Assembly: GCA_003523255.1 (NCBI GenBank) | Contig: DPGH01000005.1 | Span: 1 to 26,141, forward strand | Reading direction: 5' to 3' | Source: Clostridiales bacterium | GTDB lineage: Bacteria; Bacillota; Clostridia; Christensenellales; Borkfalkiaceae | Length of the DNA stretch: 26,141 bases | Part shown: positions 1-8,279 of the stretch, in pieces | Layout: each line of letters opens with the position of its first letter | Numbering within the stretch: position 1 is the stretch's first letter | Made by a program: the position numbers and the translations under genes | The notes under the pieces: generated by a model | Told to the model about the DNA's origin: nothing | Database searches by the model: none | The model's input: the letters and a program-made list of their open reading frames with translations, nothing else

Positions 1-48
1 GACCTGCTGATTACGAATCAGCTGCTCTACCAGCTGAGCCACAGTAGC
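1..48 (-). tRNA. tRNA-Thr (anticodon CGT), 3' part outside the window
   Basis: Read on the minus strand from base 48, the sequence gives a 7-base acceptor strand GCTACTG, then TG, a D arm (GCTC...GAGC), and an anticodon arm GCTGA-TTCGTAA-TCAGC. The loop centre is CGT, which reads the threonine codon ACG. The variable loop, T arm and 3' acceptor strand lie beyond base 1, so the gene is truncated only by the window edge. The D loop keeps the AGCTGGTAGA pattern of bacterial elongator tRNAs. A sigma-A-like promoter lies upstream at 85-113. Confidence 0.93.
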
Positions 49-52
49 GCAC

Positions 53-71
53 AAAAGGCTATAAGCCTTTT
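53..71 (-). other. hairpin in the 5' leader of the tRNA-Thr transcript
   Basis: An 8-bp inverted repeat AAAAGGCT/AGCCTTTT with a 3-base loop lies between the tRNA promoter and the tRNA, ending only four bases before the mature tRNA 5' end. On the minus strand it is followed by TTTTGTG, a weak terminator tail; on the plus strand by a better tract, TTTTTTAG. It could end transcription entering from the esterase gene, attenuate the tRNA transcript, or simply be part of the precursor removed by RNase P. Confidence 0.5.
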
Positions 72-84
72 TTAGTGCCTAAAT

Positions 85-113
85 ATATTAGCATAAACCG
101 CAAAAAATATCAA
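85..113 (-). promoter_or_regulatory. sigma-A-type promoter of tRNA-Thr
   Basis: On the minus strand: TTGATA (108-113), a 17-base spacer, then TAATAT (85-90), with TGC directly before the -10 giving an extended -10. The predicted start near base 78 puts the hairpin at 53-71 inside the primary transcript. Confidence 0.65.
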
Positions 114-133
114 CGGTTTTTGCGCTAAAATTT

Positions 134-967
134 TTATTTTACGTTTTTAATTTTAAATCCCCTGTTTTTAAGCCAGGTAAGCGACAACTTAACCCATTTT
201 GCCACGGCGGGATTTGCCTCATTAACCTCTTCCGTAGCGGTGCTTAAACCGTGGGGGCCGTTTTCAAAAACGTGCAGTTCGTAAGGAACGCCGCATTTTC
301 TGTAAGCGAGCGCGAGATACAAGCTGTTTTCGCTAGGAACGCAAGAATCGTTTTCGGTACACCAAATAAACGCGGGCGGTGCGGAGGGCGTAACGCGGTT
401 CTCAAGCGAAAGCCTTTCTACCAGATTTTTATCGCCGCCGCTTACGTTGTCTATACTGCCCCTGTGCGCTTTCTCTCCGCTCGTGATTACGGCGTAACTG
501 AATATAGCCGCGTCTAATTTGGCAAGTTTATATTTTTCGCCGAGGGCGGCTTTAACCTCTTCGGCGTCGTACATAAAGGCAAGCAATCCCAAACAATGTC
601 CGCCTGCGGAAAAACCTATCGCGGCGACTTCTTCGGGGTCGATACGGTATTTTTCGGCATTTTCTCTTATATACACGGTAGCCATGCACCCCTCGATAAG
701 TTGCGCGGGGAAAGTTACGGGCTTGCAAGAATAGTCGAGTATAAACGTGTTAAAACCCTCGTTTATATATTCGAGCGCGACGGGCTCTTGTTCTCTTGCG
801 GAAACGTAACTATACCCGCCGCCGCCTATAACCAACATAGCGGGGCGAACGCGCAAAGAACAATATTCTGCGCTTTGGTCGTGTATAACGGCGGTCAGAT
901 ACCCCGCGCCGTTTTCCGGTCTGGGAAGTTTAAAGTATTCGTATAAATCGATTTTTTCGGTAAGCAT
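134..967 (-). CDS. alpha/beta-hydrolase, esterase/acetylxylan-esterase-like
   Basis: The 277-residue protein has a complete alpha/beta-hydrolase catalytic set: an oxyanion-hole segment IGGGGYSYV near residues 47-55, a nucleophile elbow GFSAGG with Ser120, an acid at Asp207 (ENDSCVP) and His239 (GPHG). There is no signal peptide or membrane segment, so it should act in the cytoplasm. The order and spacing fit the BD-FAE/acetylxylan-esterase-like group that removes acyl groups from sugars; the substrate cannot be told from the sequence. The start is supported by AGGAG about 10 bases upstream and by the promoter at 996-1024. It stands alone and diverges from the DUF6062 gene. Confidence 0.85.
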   Translation of the reverse strand: MLTEKIDLYEYFKLPRPENGAGYLTAVIHDQSAEYCSLRVRPAMLVIGGGGYSYVSAREQEPVALEYINEGFNTFILDYSCKPVTFPAQLIEGCMATVYIRENAEKYRIDPEEVAAIGFSAGGHCLGLLAFMYDAEEVKAALGEKYKLAKLDAAIFSYAVITSGEKAHRGSIDNVSGGDKNLVERLSLENRVTPSAPPAFIWCTENDSCVPSENSLYLALAYRKCGVPYELHVFENGPHGLSTATEEVNEANPAVAKWVKLSLTWLKNRGFKIKNVK

Positions 968-995
968 TAGAGATTTTCTCCTATTTTATACGAAT

Positions 996-1024
996 ATTTT
1001 ACCACCCGCGCGATAAAAGTACAA
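996..1024 (-). promoter_or_regulatory. promoter of the esterase gene
   Basis: On the minus strand: TTGTAC (1019-1024), 17-base spacer, TAAAAT (996-1001). It is back to back with the DUF6062 promoter, which has the same two hexamers and the same spacing; the two -35 boxes are only 18 bases apart. Confidence 0.7.
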
Positions 1025-1042
1025 GCGTTTGAGCGTAAATAG

Positions 1043-1071
1043 TTGTACCGACCGCGCGTTTCTGTTAAAAT
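1043..1071 (+). promoter_or_regulatory. promoter of the DUF6062 gene, apparently leaderless
   Basis: TTGTAC (1043-1048), 17-base spacer, TAAAAT (1066-1071). The seventh base after the -10 box, the usual +1, is base 1078, the A of the start codon. No Shine-Dalgarno sequence lies between. Confidence 0.7.
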
Positions 1072-1077
1072 ATATTT

Positions 1078-1755
1078 ATGAACTATCATATAGACACGGG
1101 ACTTATTTACGAAAAATTCGGTACGCGTTGCGCCTGCCCCTTATGCGAAATCGAAAAGATAGTCGAAGAGCAGTTTTTACACGAATTTTTAAACGACGCG
1201 GTGATGGAAGATAATTCGCGCATTGCAGTCGGTAAAAAAGGGTTTTGCGCAAAACATTTCGATATGCTGTTTTCCCGGCAAAACAAGTTGTCGGTCGCGT
1301 TGCAAATCGACACGCGTATAGATAATATCTCCGACCTGTTTTCGCCGATAAAAAGCGCGAAAAAGGGTGCCAAACTTGCGGAACGGATAGACGAAAGTTT
1401 TTCTACCTGCGTAATTTGCGACCTTGTAAAAGAAAGTATGGAAAAGTACTACAAAACGATTGCGCAAATGTTTACGCACGAAAAGGAATTTTACAAAACG
1501 CTTATAAAATACGACGGCGTTTGCTTAAAACATTACGCCGAACTTTTGCGTTACGCAAAGTATGCCGGCAAAATGGCGGATTACTACGTAGAAATTTTAT
1601 CCGCGACCCAAAGCCGCGCCTTTGCCGCCGTAAAAGAAAACTTAAAGGAATTTTGCGTTAAACACGACTACCGCAACGCGTTAAAGCCGCTCGGTAGTGC
1701 GGAAAACGCCCTGCCGGACGCTCGCCTTAAAATTTACGGCAAAAAGCCGGAATAA
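1078..1755 (+). CDS. DUF6062 family protein (Cys/His-rich, unknown function)
   Basis: The 225-residue protein has four Cys-rich clusters in two matching halves: CACPLC (residues 18-23) followed by GFCAKH (55-60), then CVIC (111-114) followed by GVCLKH (147-152). Paired Cys/His motifs of this kind suggest two metal sites, most likely zinc. The pattern and the opening residues match the DUF6062 family of Clostridia, whose function is not known. No signal peptide or membrane helix is visible. The start codon coincides with the predicted transcription start of the promoter at 1043-1071 and there is no ribosome binding site, so the mRNA looks leaderless. It is a single gene on the plus strand. Confidence 0.85.
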   Translation: MNYHIDTGLIYEKFGTRCACPLCEIEKIVEEQFLHEFLNDAVMEDNSRIAVGKKGFCAKHFDMLFSRQNKLSVALQIDTRIDNISDLFSPIKSAKKGAKLAERIDESFSTCVICDLVKESMEKYYKTIAQMFTHEKEFYKTLIKYDGVCLKHYAELLRYAKYAGKMADYYVEILSATQSRAFAAVKENLKEFCVKHDYRNALKPLGSAENALPDARLKIYGKKPE

Positions 1756-1844
1756 CTTTTGCTCACGTTTTACGCGTTTACGCGACTTTGCGATTACCGT
1801 TGCGTTTCGGTCGGTTTTTAACTCACGTAACTTTCCGCGCGGTT

Positions 1845-2411
1845 TTAATAATGCCGAATGACCGACTCGTTTTTTATTTCAAAAGTAATTTTATTTTCCG
1901 CTACCCTGTATTTTATATTATATCGATAGCCTGACAGCGGATTTTCATACAAAGCGTCTTCTGCACTGAATAAACACAAACAAATCGAAAACTCGCCTTC
2001 CGTTTTGTCGAAAAAACCGCTTTCCAAATGCAAAACGGTTTTTTGTTTATAAGAATAATTTCCGTCGGTAACCGTAAACGAATAATCGTCGTTTGCAAAA
2101 TTCTCGATTTTTTGCAAAACCATCGGAGGTTTGCCGCCGTCGTAGTCGTATACTATAAAAGCCGCTATGCAATTTACCGTGGCGGCGGAATTTATCCCGT
2201 ATTTAACGGTTAAATCGATTTCGTCTGTCGGAAACGTAGAATTTATATCCGAAACCGAAAAAGAACAGACTCTTTTTTCACCCACAGACGGCTTGGGATT
2301 CTCCTCATAACTTTTGCCGCAACCGACTGAAAACGACAAAACGAATAAGGTTAAAATTAAAACTATGAGAGAAAAACTCTTTTTTGTTTTTGACAAATAA
2401 AACATTTTCAT
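1845..2411 (-). CDS. putative lipoprotein, unknown function
   Basis: The 188-residue protein begins with a lysine-rich n-region and a long hydrophobic stretch ending in the lipobox SVGC, with Cys31 as the expected lipidated residue. The mature part is acidic and mostly beta-like, with no family I recognise. It should be anchored on the outer face of the membrane. The start is not certain: ATG codons occur at residues 1 and 3, and GGGAG lies 13 bases before the first ATG. That GGGAG falls inside the spacer of a candidate promoter (2417-2445). Its C-terminal half (FDKTE near residue 135) loosely resembles the lipoprotein at 25596-26090. Confidence 0.75.
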   Translation of the reverse strand: MKMFYLSKTKKSFSLIVLILTLFVLSFSVGCGKSYEENPKPSVGEKRVCSFSVSDINSTFPTDEIDLTVKYGINSAATVNCIAAFIVYDYDGGKPPMVLQKIENFANDDYSFTVTDGNYSYKQKTVLHLESGFFDKTEGEFSICLCLFSAEDALYENPLSGYRYNIKYRVAENKITFEIKNESVIRHY

Positions 2412-2416
2412 CTTTT

Positions 2417-2445
2417 ATAAAATTCTCCCGAAAAGAAACTTACAA
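2417..2445 (-). promoter_or_regulatory. candidate promoter of the lipoprotein gene
   Basis: On the minus strand: TTGTAA (2440-2445), 17-base spacer, TTTTAT (2417-2422), then only five bases before the ATG. If real, the transcript would have almost no leader. The -10 box is weak. Confidence 0.4.
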
Positions 2446-2483
2446 CCCGAATGTTTTTACTTTTTATTTAAAAACCGTTTATT

Positions 2484-3092
2484 TTAATCTTCCGTAAGCG
2501 GTTGTCCCTCTTTAGCGGTGCGAATCGCCTGCTCTATAACATCCAAAAGTTTATCTTTGCCATAGCCCGTTTCGGCAGAAGTCGCGGTAACGTCTGCAAC
2601 TCCGACTTTAAGGTCTCTCGCGATTAAATTAAGGCTCGGCGCGATTTTGGTTTTTCCTATCTTATCCGCCTTAGTCGCGACGAGGACGAAAGGTATACGG
2701 TAATGGTAAAGGTAGTTTACCATCGTTTTATCGTCTTCCGTGGGGTTATGCCGAATATCCACGAGCGAAATCATCAGGTCGATTTTTTGCTCGCGCAAAA
2801 ACGCTTCGAGAAGAGCCGCCCATTTCAGTTTTTCTTGTTTAGATACTTTCGCAAACCCGTACCCCGGCAAGTCCGCAAGTACGAACTCGCCGAAATCGAA
2901 ATAATTGATAAGTCTTGTTCTGCCGGGCGTAACGGAAGTTTTAGCAAGTTTTTTTCTGTTCGCGAGCATATTTATCAGCGAAGACTTGCCCACGTTGGAC
3001 TTACCCGCCACTGCGATAAGCGGCTTGTCCGTTTTGTAAAACTTACTTTTATCCGCCACGCTCGTAATAAATTCAGCGTTCGTTATTTTCAT
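2484..3092 (-). CDS. engB: ribosome biogenesis GTPase EngB/YsxC
   Basis: This 202-residue GTPase has all five G motifs in order: GKSNVGKS (30-37), TPGRT (55-59), DLPG (74-77), TKAD (140-143) and TSAETG (171-176). Length and motifs match EngB (YsxC/YihA), a GTPase needed for assembly of the large ribosomal subunit. It is the last gene of the uvrC-HAD-lon-engB operon. Its ATG overlaps the lon stop codon in an ATGA, and AGGAG lies just upstream within lon. The lon-ysxC neighbourhood is conserved in Bacillota and supports the name. Confidence 0.97.
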   Translation of the reverse strand: MKITNAEFITSVADKSKFYKTDKPLIAVAGKSNVGKSSLINMLANRKKLAKTSVTPGRTRLINYFDFGEFVLADLPGYGFAKVSKQEKLKWAALLEAFLREQKIDLMISLVDIRHNPTEDDKTMVNYLYHYRIPFVLVATKADKIGKTKIAPSLNLIARDLKVGVADVTATSAETGYGKDKLLDVIEQAIRTAKEGQPLTED

Positions 3093-5482
3093 TTTTTCTC
3101 CTGAAAGTCTATCGCGACTTTAAACGCTTCCGCCGCGTTAGAAACGGGTACGAATTTTATCTTCTTTTTAGCCTCCGCAGGTACTTCAGCAAGGTCTTTT
3201 ACGTTGTTTTGCGGTATTATAACCGTATCTATTCCCTCGGAATACGCCGCAAGAGCCTTTTCTTTAAGTCCGCCTATCGCCAGAACGTTGCCGCGGAGAG
3301 TAATCTCGCCGGTCATGGCAACGTTGCCTTTAACGGGTTTGCCTGTAAACGCGGACAATATCGCGGTAGCCATGGTTATACCGGCGCTCGGTCCGTCTTT
3401 CGGGGTTGCGCCCTCGGGTACGTGTATGTGCACGTCGGTTTTTGCAAAACGTTTTTCGTCTATACCGTATTTATCGGCGTGCCCTCTTATATAACTTAAC
3501 GCCGCCCGTGCGGACTCTTTCATAACGTCGCCGAGTTTGCCGGTCAAAAGAATTTCGCCTTTGCCGTGCATAAGCGCGACCTCTATCGTAAGCACCGTGC
3601 CCCCGACGGAAGTCCAGGCAAGCCCCGTAGCCGCGCCGATAAGATTGTCTTTCTCCCCGTGAGCGATCGAAAACTTAGGCGCGCCGAGGTACTTTTCAAC
3701 CTTTTCGGCGGTAACGGTCTTTTTGCTTCTCTCGCCGCTTTCGGCAACCTTTAACGCTATTTTGCGAATTATCGCGCCGATTTCTCTCTCGAGATTTCTG
3801 ACGCCCGCTTCTCTCGTATAGTTTTTGATGACTTTCGCAACAGCCTCGTCGGTGAAAACGACCTCCTCTTTATCAAGTCCGCACCTTACCGTTTCTTTGG
3901 GGATAAGATAACGTTTTGCGATTTCTTTCTTTTCGCGCTCTGTATAACTGCCGAGTTCTATTATCTCCATTCTGTCAAGTAGCGGATAAGGTATCGTTTC
4001 GACAGAGTTGGCGGTGGTTATAAACAACACTTTAGATAAATCGAAAGGCACTTCGAGATATCTGTCGACGAAGGTCGCGTTTTGCTCGGGGTCAAGCACT
4101 TCTAACAACGCGCTTGCGGGATCGCCGCGTACGTCGGACGACATTTTGTCCGCTTCGTCCAAAAGGAACACGGGGTTAGCCGAACCCGCGTTTTTAAGCC
4201 CGTAAATAATGCGCCCGGGCATCGCGCCGACGTAAGTCTTTCTGTGCCCGCGAATCTCCGCTTCGTCGCCGACTCCGCCGAGGCTCATTCTCACGAACTT
4301 TCTGTTAAGCGCGCGCGCAACCGAAGCCGCTATCGAAGTTTTACCGACTCCAGGCGGCCCGACGAAACACAGAATAGGTCCTTTTACTTCTTTGGTAAGA
4401 GTAAGCACTGCGAGGTATTCGAGTATGCGTTCTTTGACTTTAACAAGCCCGAAATGGTCTTTATCGAGTATTTCTTTCGCCTTGTTTATATCGGCGTTAT
4501 CCTCGGTATACACCCCGAAAGGCAATTCCAGAACCCAGTCTATATAATTTAATATCACCGAATAATCGGGCGAAGACGGATTTACGTTTTCTAACCGAGA
4601 AAGTTCTTTAAGCGCATGCTCGAGCACTTCTTTCGGCAAGTTTTTCTCTTTAAGTTTTTTTTCAAGACGTTCGGAGTCGCTTTCGCCGTCGCCGAGTTCG
4701 TCGTGTATCGCGCGGAGTTGTTCTTTAAGCAAAAACTCTTTTTGATTTTTGTCTATACTCGCTTTAACCTTACCCGCGATTTTGTTTTCTATTTTAAATA
4801 TTTCGCGCTCTTTAACGAAGGTCTTGTAAAAGGCGTTAAGCCTTTCGAGCGTGCCGTCCGTAGCGAAAATGGTCTGCGCGGTTTCCTCTTTAACGGGCGA
4901 CACCGCAAGCGCGCGGTCGACAAAAGCGTTCGGCTGATTTATTTCGCCGACGAGAGCCGCCGTTTCTTTCGGTATGCGTTTATCCTCTTCGGTATACCGC
5001 GCGAAAGCCGTTTTTGCCAAGCGGAAGATTGCCTCCGCCTCGAATTCGTCCTCCGGCTTTATTTCGTCGTACGGGGCGAGTTCTATAACGGCGGAAAAAT
5101 ACTTTTTCTCGTCCTCGAACCGTTTTATTTTTGCGCGGGCGAAACTCTCCACCGTAACCTTTAAGTTGCCGTCGGGGAGTTTTACTGTTTGTTTTATACG
5201 GCAAAGCGAGCCCGTTTTGCATACGTCGGACTTTTTAGGCGCGTCTATAAGCGCGCTTTTCTGAACGGATATAAAAACGAGAGAGTCATTTGCGAGGGCT
5301 ACGTCTATCGCCGCGACCGACATAGGTCTGCCCACGTCGAAGTTTAGTATCGTATCTGGAAAAAGCACTTTGCCGCGCAAAGGAATTACGGGGTAAACTT
5401 TTTCTTTACCCGCTTCGTTTAAGGCGTTTTCGTTATTTTCGGGAGTAACGCTTATTACGGCGTTCGCTAAATTTTCATCCAT
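3089..5482 (-). CDS. lon: ATP-dependent protease Lon (LonA)
   Basis: The 797-residue protein is a full-length LonA. An N-terminal substrate-recognition domain (about 28-225) opens with VYPVIPLRG. A coiled, Lys/Glu-rich linker follows (about 230-300), then an AAA+ ATPase with Walker A GPPGVGKT (375-382) and Walker B FLLDEAD (439-445). The C-terminal serine protease domain carries the Ser699-Lys742 dyad, in PKDGPSAG and GGLKEK. It degrades misfolded and regulatory proteins in the cytoplasm. The start is supported by AGGTGA upstream. It lies 28 bases after the HAD phosphatase and overlaps engB by four bases, so it is co-transcribed with uvrC. I see no CIRCE-like repeat or promoter of its own. 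Confidence 0.98.
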   Translation of the reverse strand: MDENLANAVISVTPENNENALNEAGKEKVYPVIPLRGKVLFPDTILNFDVGRPMSVAAIDVALANDSLVFISVQKSALIDAPKKSDVCKTGSLCRIKQTVKLPDGNLKVTVESFARAKIKRFEDEKKYFSAVIELAPYDEIKPEDEFEAEAIFRLAKTAFARYTEEDKRIPKETAALVGEINQPNAFVDRALAVSPVKEETAQTIFATDGTLERLNAFYKTFVKEREIFKIENKIAGKVKASIDKNQKEFLLKEQLRAIHDELGDGESDSERLEKKLKEKNLPKEVLEHALKELSRLENVNPSSPDYSVILNYIDWVLELPFGVYTEDNADINKAKEILDKDHFGLVKVKERILEYLAVLTLTKEVKGPILCFVGPPGVGKTSIAASVARALNRKFVRMSLGGVGDEAEIRGHRKTYVGAMPGRIIYGLKNAGSANPVFLLDEADKMSSDVRGDPASALLEVLDPEQNATFVDRYLEVPFDLSKVLFITTANSVETIPYPLLDRMEIIELGSYTEREKKEIAKRYLIPKETVRCGLDKEEVVFTDEAVAKVIKNYTREAGVRNLEREIGAIIRKIALKVAESGERSKKTVTAEKVEKYLGAPKFSIAHGEKDNLIGAATGLAWTSVGGTVLTIEVALMHGKGEILLTGKLGDVMKESARAALSYIRGHADKYGIDEKRFAKTDVHIHVPEGATPKDGPSAGITMATAILSAFTGKPVKGNVAMTGEITLRGNVLAIGGLKEKALAAYSEGIDTVIIPQNNVKDLAEVPAEAKKKIKFVPVSNAAEAFKVAIDFQEKK

Positions 5483-5510
5483 TTTATCACCTGTATAGTT
5501 TTCAAATAAA

Positions 5511-6314
5511 TCATAAACAATATTTTTCGAGCAACACTTTTACGGGATTAAGGTTAAACGGAACGGTTACCTCGTCCGCTTTTTCTTTAAGACTTTCGGC
5601 GGCGTCGCCCACGGCGGCAAAATACCATTCATTACCCGCCATTTCGAGATCGTTTGTAGAATCTCCCGCGGCGATGATTTTATCCGCGGATACGCCGAGT
5701 TTTTTTGCGATAAACCTCACGGCGAAATCTTTGCCGTATTCTGGGTTGATAGCCTCGATAAGTCTTTTAGAACCGCTGTTTATAGTACATAAGCCGCCGT
5801 ATTTTGCGGCGTAGCGCGCCGTGAGTTCTTCGGTCTTGCAATCCTCGCAAACGGCGCATACTTTAGCGACGGGGCGCGCGGTACTTAAAACCTCTTTCGC
5901 AACGTTTTTAACGCGGCGGTAATACACTTTTTCGGTATTTTTATACATATCGCTGTAATACGAATCCACCGAATAATACAGCACGTCGTCTACCCAGGCG
6001 ATTACGGGCACTCCGTCTTGCTCTATTTCCTCCGCTATTTTTGCGGCGAGTTTGTAATCGAGCCCGCCCTCGAACAACGTTTCGCCCGAAGCCAAATCGG
6101 CGATTTTAGCCCCCTGAAAACACGCTACTACGCATTTTAGTCCGTATTTAGCGCATATGTCTTTAATCGACGAAAAAGACCGTCCTGTGGCGATACAGAA
6201 TTTTCCGCCCCGTTTTTCGTAATCTTTTATTGCCTTTACAGTTCCTTCGTCTATCACGTCAGGCGCGCAGCCCAGCGTCCAGTCAAAGTCGGAAATGAAC
6301 AAATCGAATTTCAT
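5511..6314 (-). CDS. Cof-type HAD-IIB family phosphatase
   Basis: The 267-residue protein has the HAD motifs: DFDWT (9-13) with the nucleophile Asp9 and acid Asp11, ATGRS (42-46), Lys195 as motif III and GDSTND (217-222) as the metal-binding motif. The large cap between motifs II and III is the C2B type of the Cof subfamily, which dephosphorylates sugar phosphates, flavin mononucleotide or similar metabolites. The substrate is unknown. The start codon overlaps the uvrC stop in an ATGA with AAAGGA upstream, so translation is coupled to uvrC. Its place between uvrC and lon gives no hint of its substrate. Confidence 0.9.
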   Translation of the reverse strand: MKFDLFISDFDWTLGCAPDVIDEGTVKAIKDYEKRGGKFCIATGRSFSSIKDICAKYGLKCVVACFQGAKIADLASGETLFEGGLDYKLAAKIAEEIEQDGVPVIAWVDDVLYYSVDSYYSDMYKNTEKVYYRRVKNVAKEVLSTARPVAKVCAVCEDCKTEELTARYAAKYGGLCTINSGSKRLIEAINPEYGKDFAVRFIAKKLGVSADKIIAAGDSTNDLEMAGNEWYFAAVGDAAESLKEKADEVTVPFNLNPVKVLLEKYCL

Positions 6315-8134
6315 TTAAGTCCTTTCTCCGTAAGTTTTTCTATTATGGCATCCGCTTGTTTGTCGCCTATACCCTCTACCGACGTCAGGTCGTCTTTATC
6401 GGCGTTTATTATGCCGCCGAGGTCCTTGAATTTTTCAAGCAAAGCGTGTTTTTTTACCTTGCCGAGTCCCTTGATTTCGTCTAACACGGAAGAAAGCGAC
6501 CTTTTCCCGCGGAGCGTTCTGTGAAAGGTTATCGCAAACCTGTGTGCCTCGTCGCGGATGCGTTGCAGCATTCTTAAAACGTAGTCGCTTTTATCGAGCA
6601 CGACGGGTTGACTTATGCCCGGCAAAAACACCTCTTCCTCTCTCTTTGCAAGAGAAATAAGGTCTATATCGTTTACGTTAAACTCGTCGAATATTTCTTT
6701 TACCGAAGAAAGTTGACCTTTACCGCCGTCGATTATAACAAGGTCCGGTTTAGGAAATTTTTCGGGGTCGGTTTTAAGCCGACTCAGCCGCCGCCTTAAT
6801 ACCTCTTGCAGACACGCGAAATCGTCCGACCCTTCTATGGTTTTTATCTTAAACCTGCGGTATTCGTTCTTATCCGCTTCGCCGTCGATAAATACGACCA
6901 TGCTGCCGACTTTGTCCGTACCCGAAATGTGCGATATATCGTAACATTCCATTCTTTTGGGGTAGTTTTTAAGTCCGAGAACCTCCCGCAATTTTTTGCA
7001 AGCCGAAACGGTCATATCGTCTTTATGCTTTATTCTGTCTATCGCGACTGATAAATGCTCTTCCGCGTTGACCGCCGCCATATCCGCAAGGCTTTTTCTT
7101 ATCCCCGCTTTGGGCGAAATTATAATCGGAGAAACGCCCGTGCTTTGCTTTATATAGTCTTCGAGCGCGGCGGAATCACCTAATTCCGTTTCGGATATAA
7201 TTTCTTCCGGCACGTCTTTTACGCCCGTATAATACCTGTTGATAAATTCAGAAATCGCTTCCGCCCGCGTTAAAGCCGCGCTTTCAAAAGAAAAGTTTTT
7301 ACCGCCGAGCATTCTGCCGCCCCTGACGACCAACAGGTTTATTGCCGAGAATATGCCGTTGTCCGCACAGGCGATAACGTCCGCCGATAAAAATTTGTTA
7401 AGCGATGTTATGCGCTTTAACTTTATTTTATCGAGTCCCGCAAGATATTCTTTATACTTTATCGCCGCTTCGAACCGCTCGTTTATTGCGGCTTCTTTCA
7501 TACGCTCCGTTAAAATCTTTTCGGCGTAACCTACGTCGCCGGATAAAAATTCTATCGCCCGCTTTACGTTTTCCGCATAGGCGAATTCGTTTATAAGCCC
7601 CGCGCACGGCGCGGCGCATTTGTTTATGTGATAATTAAGACAGGGTTTTTCATGCTTTAACGGATTAAGTTTTTTATCGCACGAACGCAAGCAGAAAAGC
7701 ATGTTAGTCATATCCAGCACGTCGTATACGCGCACGCCGCCCATATATGGACCGAAATATTTCGCTCCGTCTTTTTTTATTTTGCGCGTTACTTTAAGCG
7801 AAGGAAAAGTTTCTTTCGGGTTAATTTTAATGTACGGGTAAGTCTTATCGTCTTTAAGCAGAATGTTATAGCGCGGTTTATACTTTTTTATAAGGTTGTT
7901 TTCAAGCGACAGCGCGTCAATCTCGCTCGGGGCGATTATATAGTAAAAATCGTTTACGCTTGCAACCATCGCCGCGACTTTTTCGGTTTTTATCGAGGAA
8001 TAGAAATACTGGCGAACCCTGTTTTTAAGGTTTTTCGCCTTGCCGACGTATATTACCGTCCCGTTTTTATCCAGCATAACGTATACGCCGGGATTATCCG
8101 GCAAAAGCCGACATTTGTCCTCGATAACGCCCAT
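6311..8134 (-). CDS. uvrC: excinuclease ABC subunit UvrC
   Basis: UvrC makes both incisions in nucleotide excision repair after UvrA/UvrB find the damage. From the start I prefer (607 residues) it has a GIY-YIG nuclease domain (about 13-90; GVYVML and VIYVGKAKNLKNR), a Cys cluster, a UVR segment near 215-240, an RNase H-like nuclease (DLVIIDGGKGQL) and a C-terminal helix-hairpin-helix pair (IKGLGKVKK, VEGIGDKQ). The four cysteines at 152, 165, 173 and 177 match the spacing of the [4Fe-4S] ligands reported in E. coli UvrC. An in-frame ATG five codons earlier (8149) would overlap the promoter; starting at 8134 puts the start codon at the predicted +1 and aligns with other UvrC N-termini. First gene of the operon with the HAD phosphatase, lon and engB. 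Confidence 0.95.
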   Translation of the reverse strand: MGVIEDKCRLLPDNPGVYVMLDKNGTVIYVGKAKNLKNRVRQYFYSSIKTEKVAAMVASVNDFYYIIAPSEIDALSLENNLIKKYKPRYNILLKDDKTYPYIKINPKETFPSLKVTRKIKKDGAKYFGPYMGGVRVYDVLDMTNMLFCLRSCDKKLNPLKHEKPCLNYHINKCAAPCAGLINEFAYAENVKRAIEFLSGDVGYAEKILTERMKEAAINERFEAAIKYKEYLAGLDKIKLKRITSLNKFLSADVIACADNGIFSAINLLVVRGGRMLGGKNFSFESAALTRAEAISEFINRYYTGVKDVPEEIISETELGDSAALEDYIKQSTGVSPIIISPKAGIRKSLADMAAVNAEEHLSVAIDRIKHKDDMTVSACKKLREVLGLKNYPKRMECYDISHISGTDKVGSMVVFIDGEADKNEYRRFKIKTIEGSDDFACLQEVLRRRLSRLKTDPEKFPKPDLVIIDGGKGQLSSVKEIFDEFNVNDIDLISLAKREEEVFLPGISQPVVLDKSDYVLRMLQRIRDEAHRFAITFHRTLRGKRSLSSVLDEIKGLGKVKKHALLEKFKDLGGIINADKDDLTSVEGIGDKQADAIIEKLTEKGLK

Positions 8135-8140
8135 ATCGTT

Positions 8141-8169
8141 ATTATACATTATTTGCGTTTAATTATCAA
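8141..8169 (-). promoter_or_regulatory. promoter of the uvrC-HAD-lon-engB operon, apparently leaderless
   Basis: On the minus strand: TTGATA (8164-8169), 17-base spacer, consensus TATAAT (8141-8146), then six bases and ATG at 8134. The predicted +1 is the A of that ATG. No Shine-Dalgarno is present before either possible start. Confidence 0.75.
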
Positions 8170-8279
8170 ACAAAAAAACACGGGGTTGCCTCACGCTTTT
8201 ACCGCGTTATTCTCGTCGTTAAAAATATTTTTCTTCAAAAAACCGCGTTATTGACTTATATTTTTAATTTTATCATACG

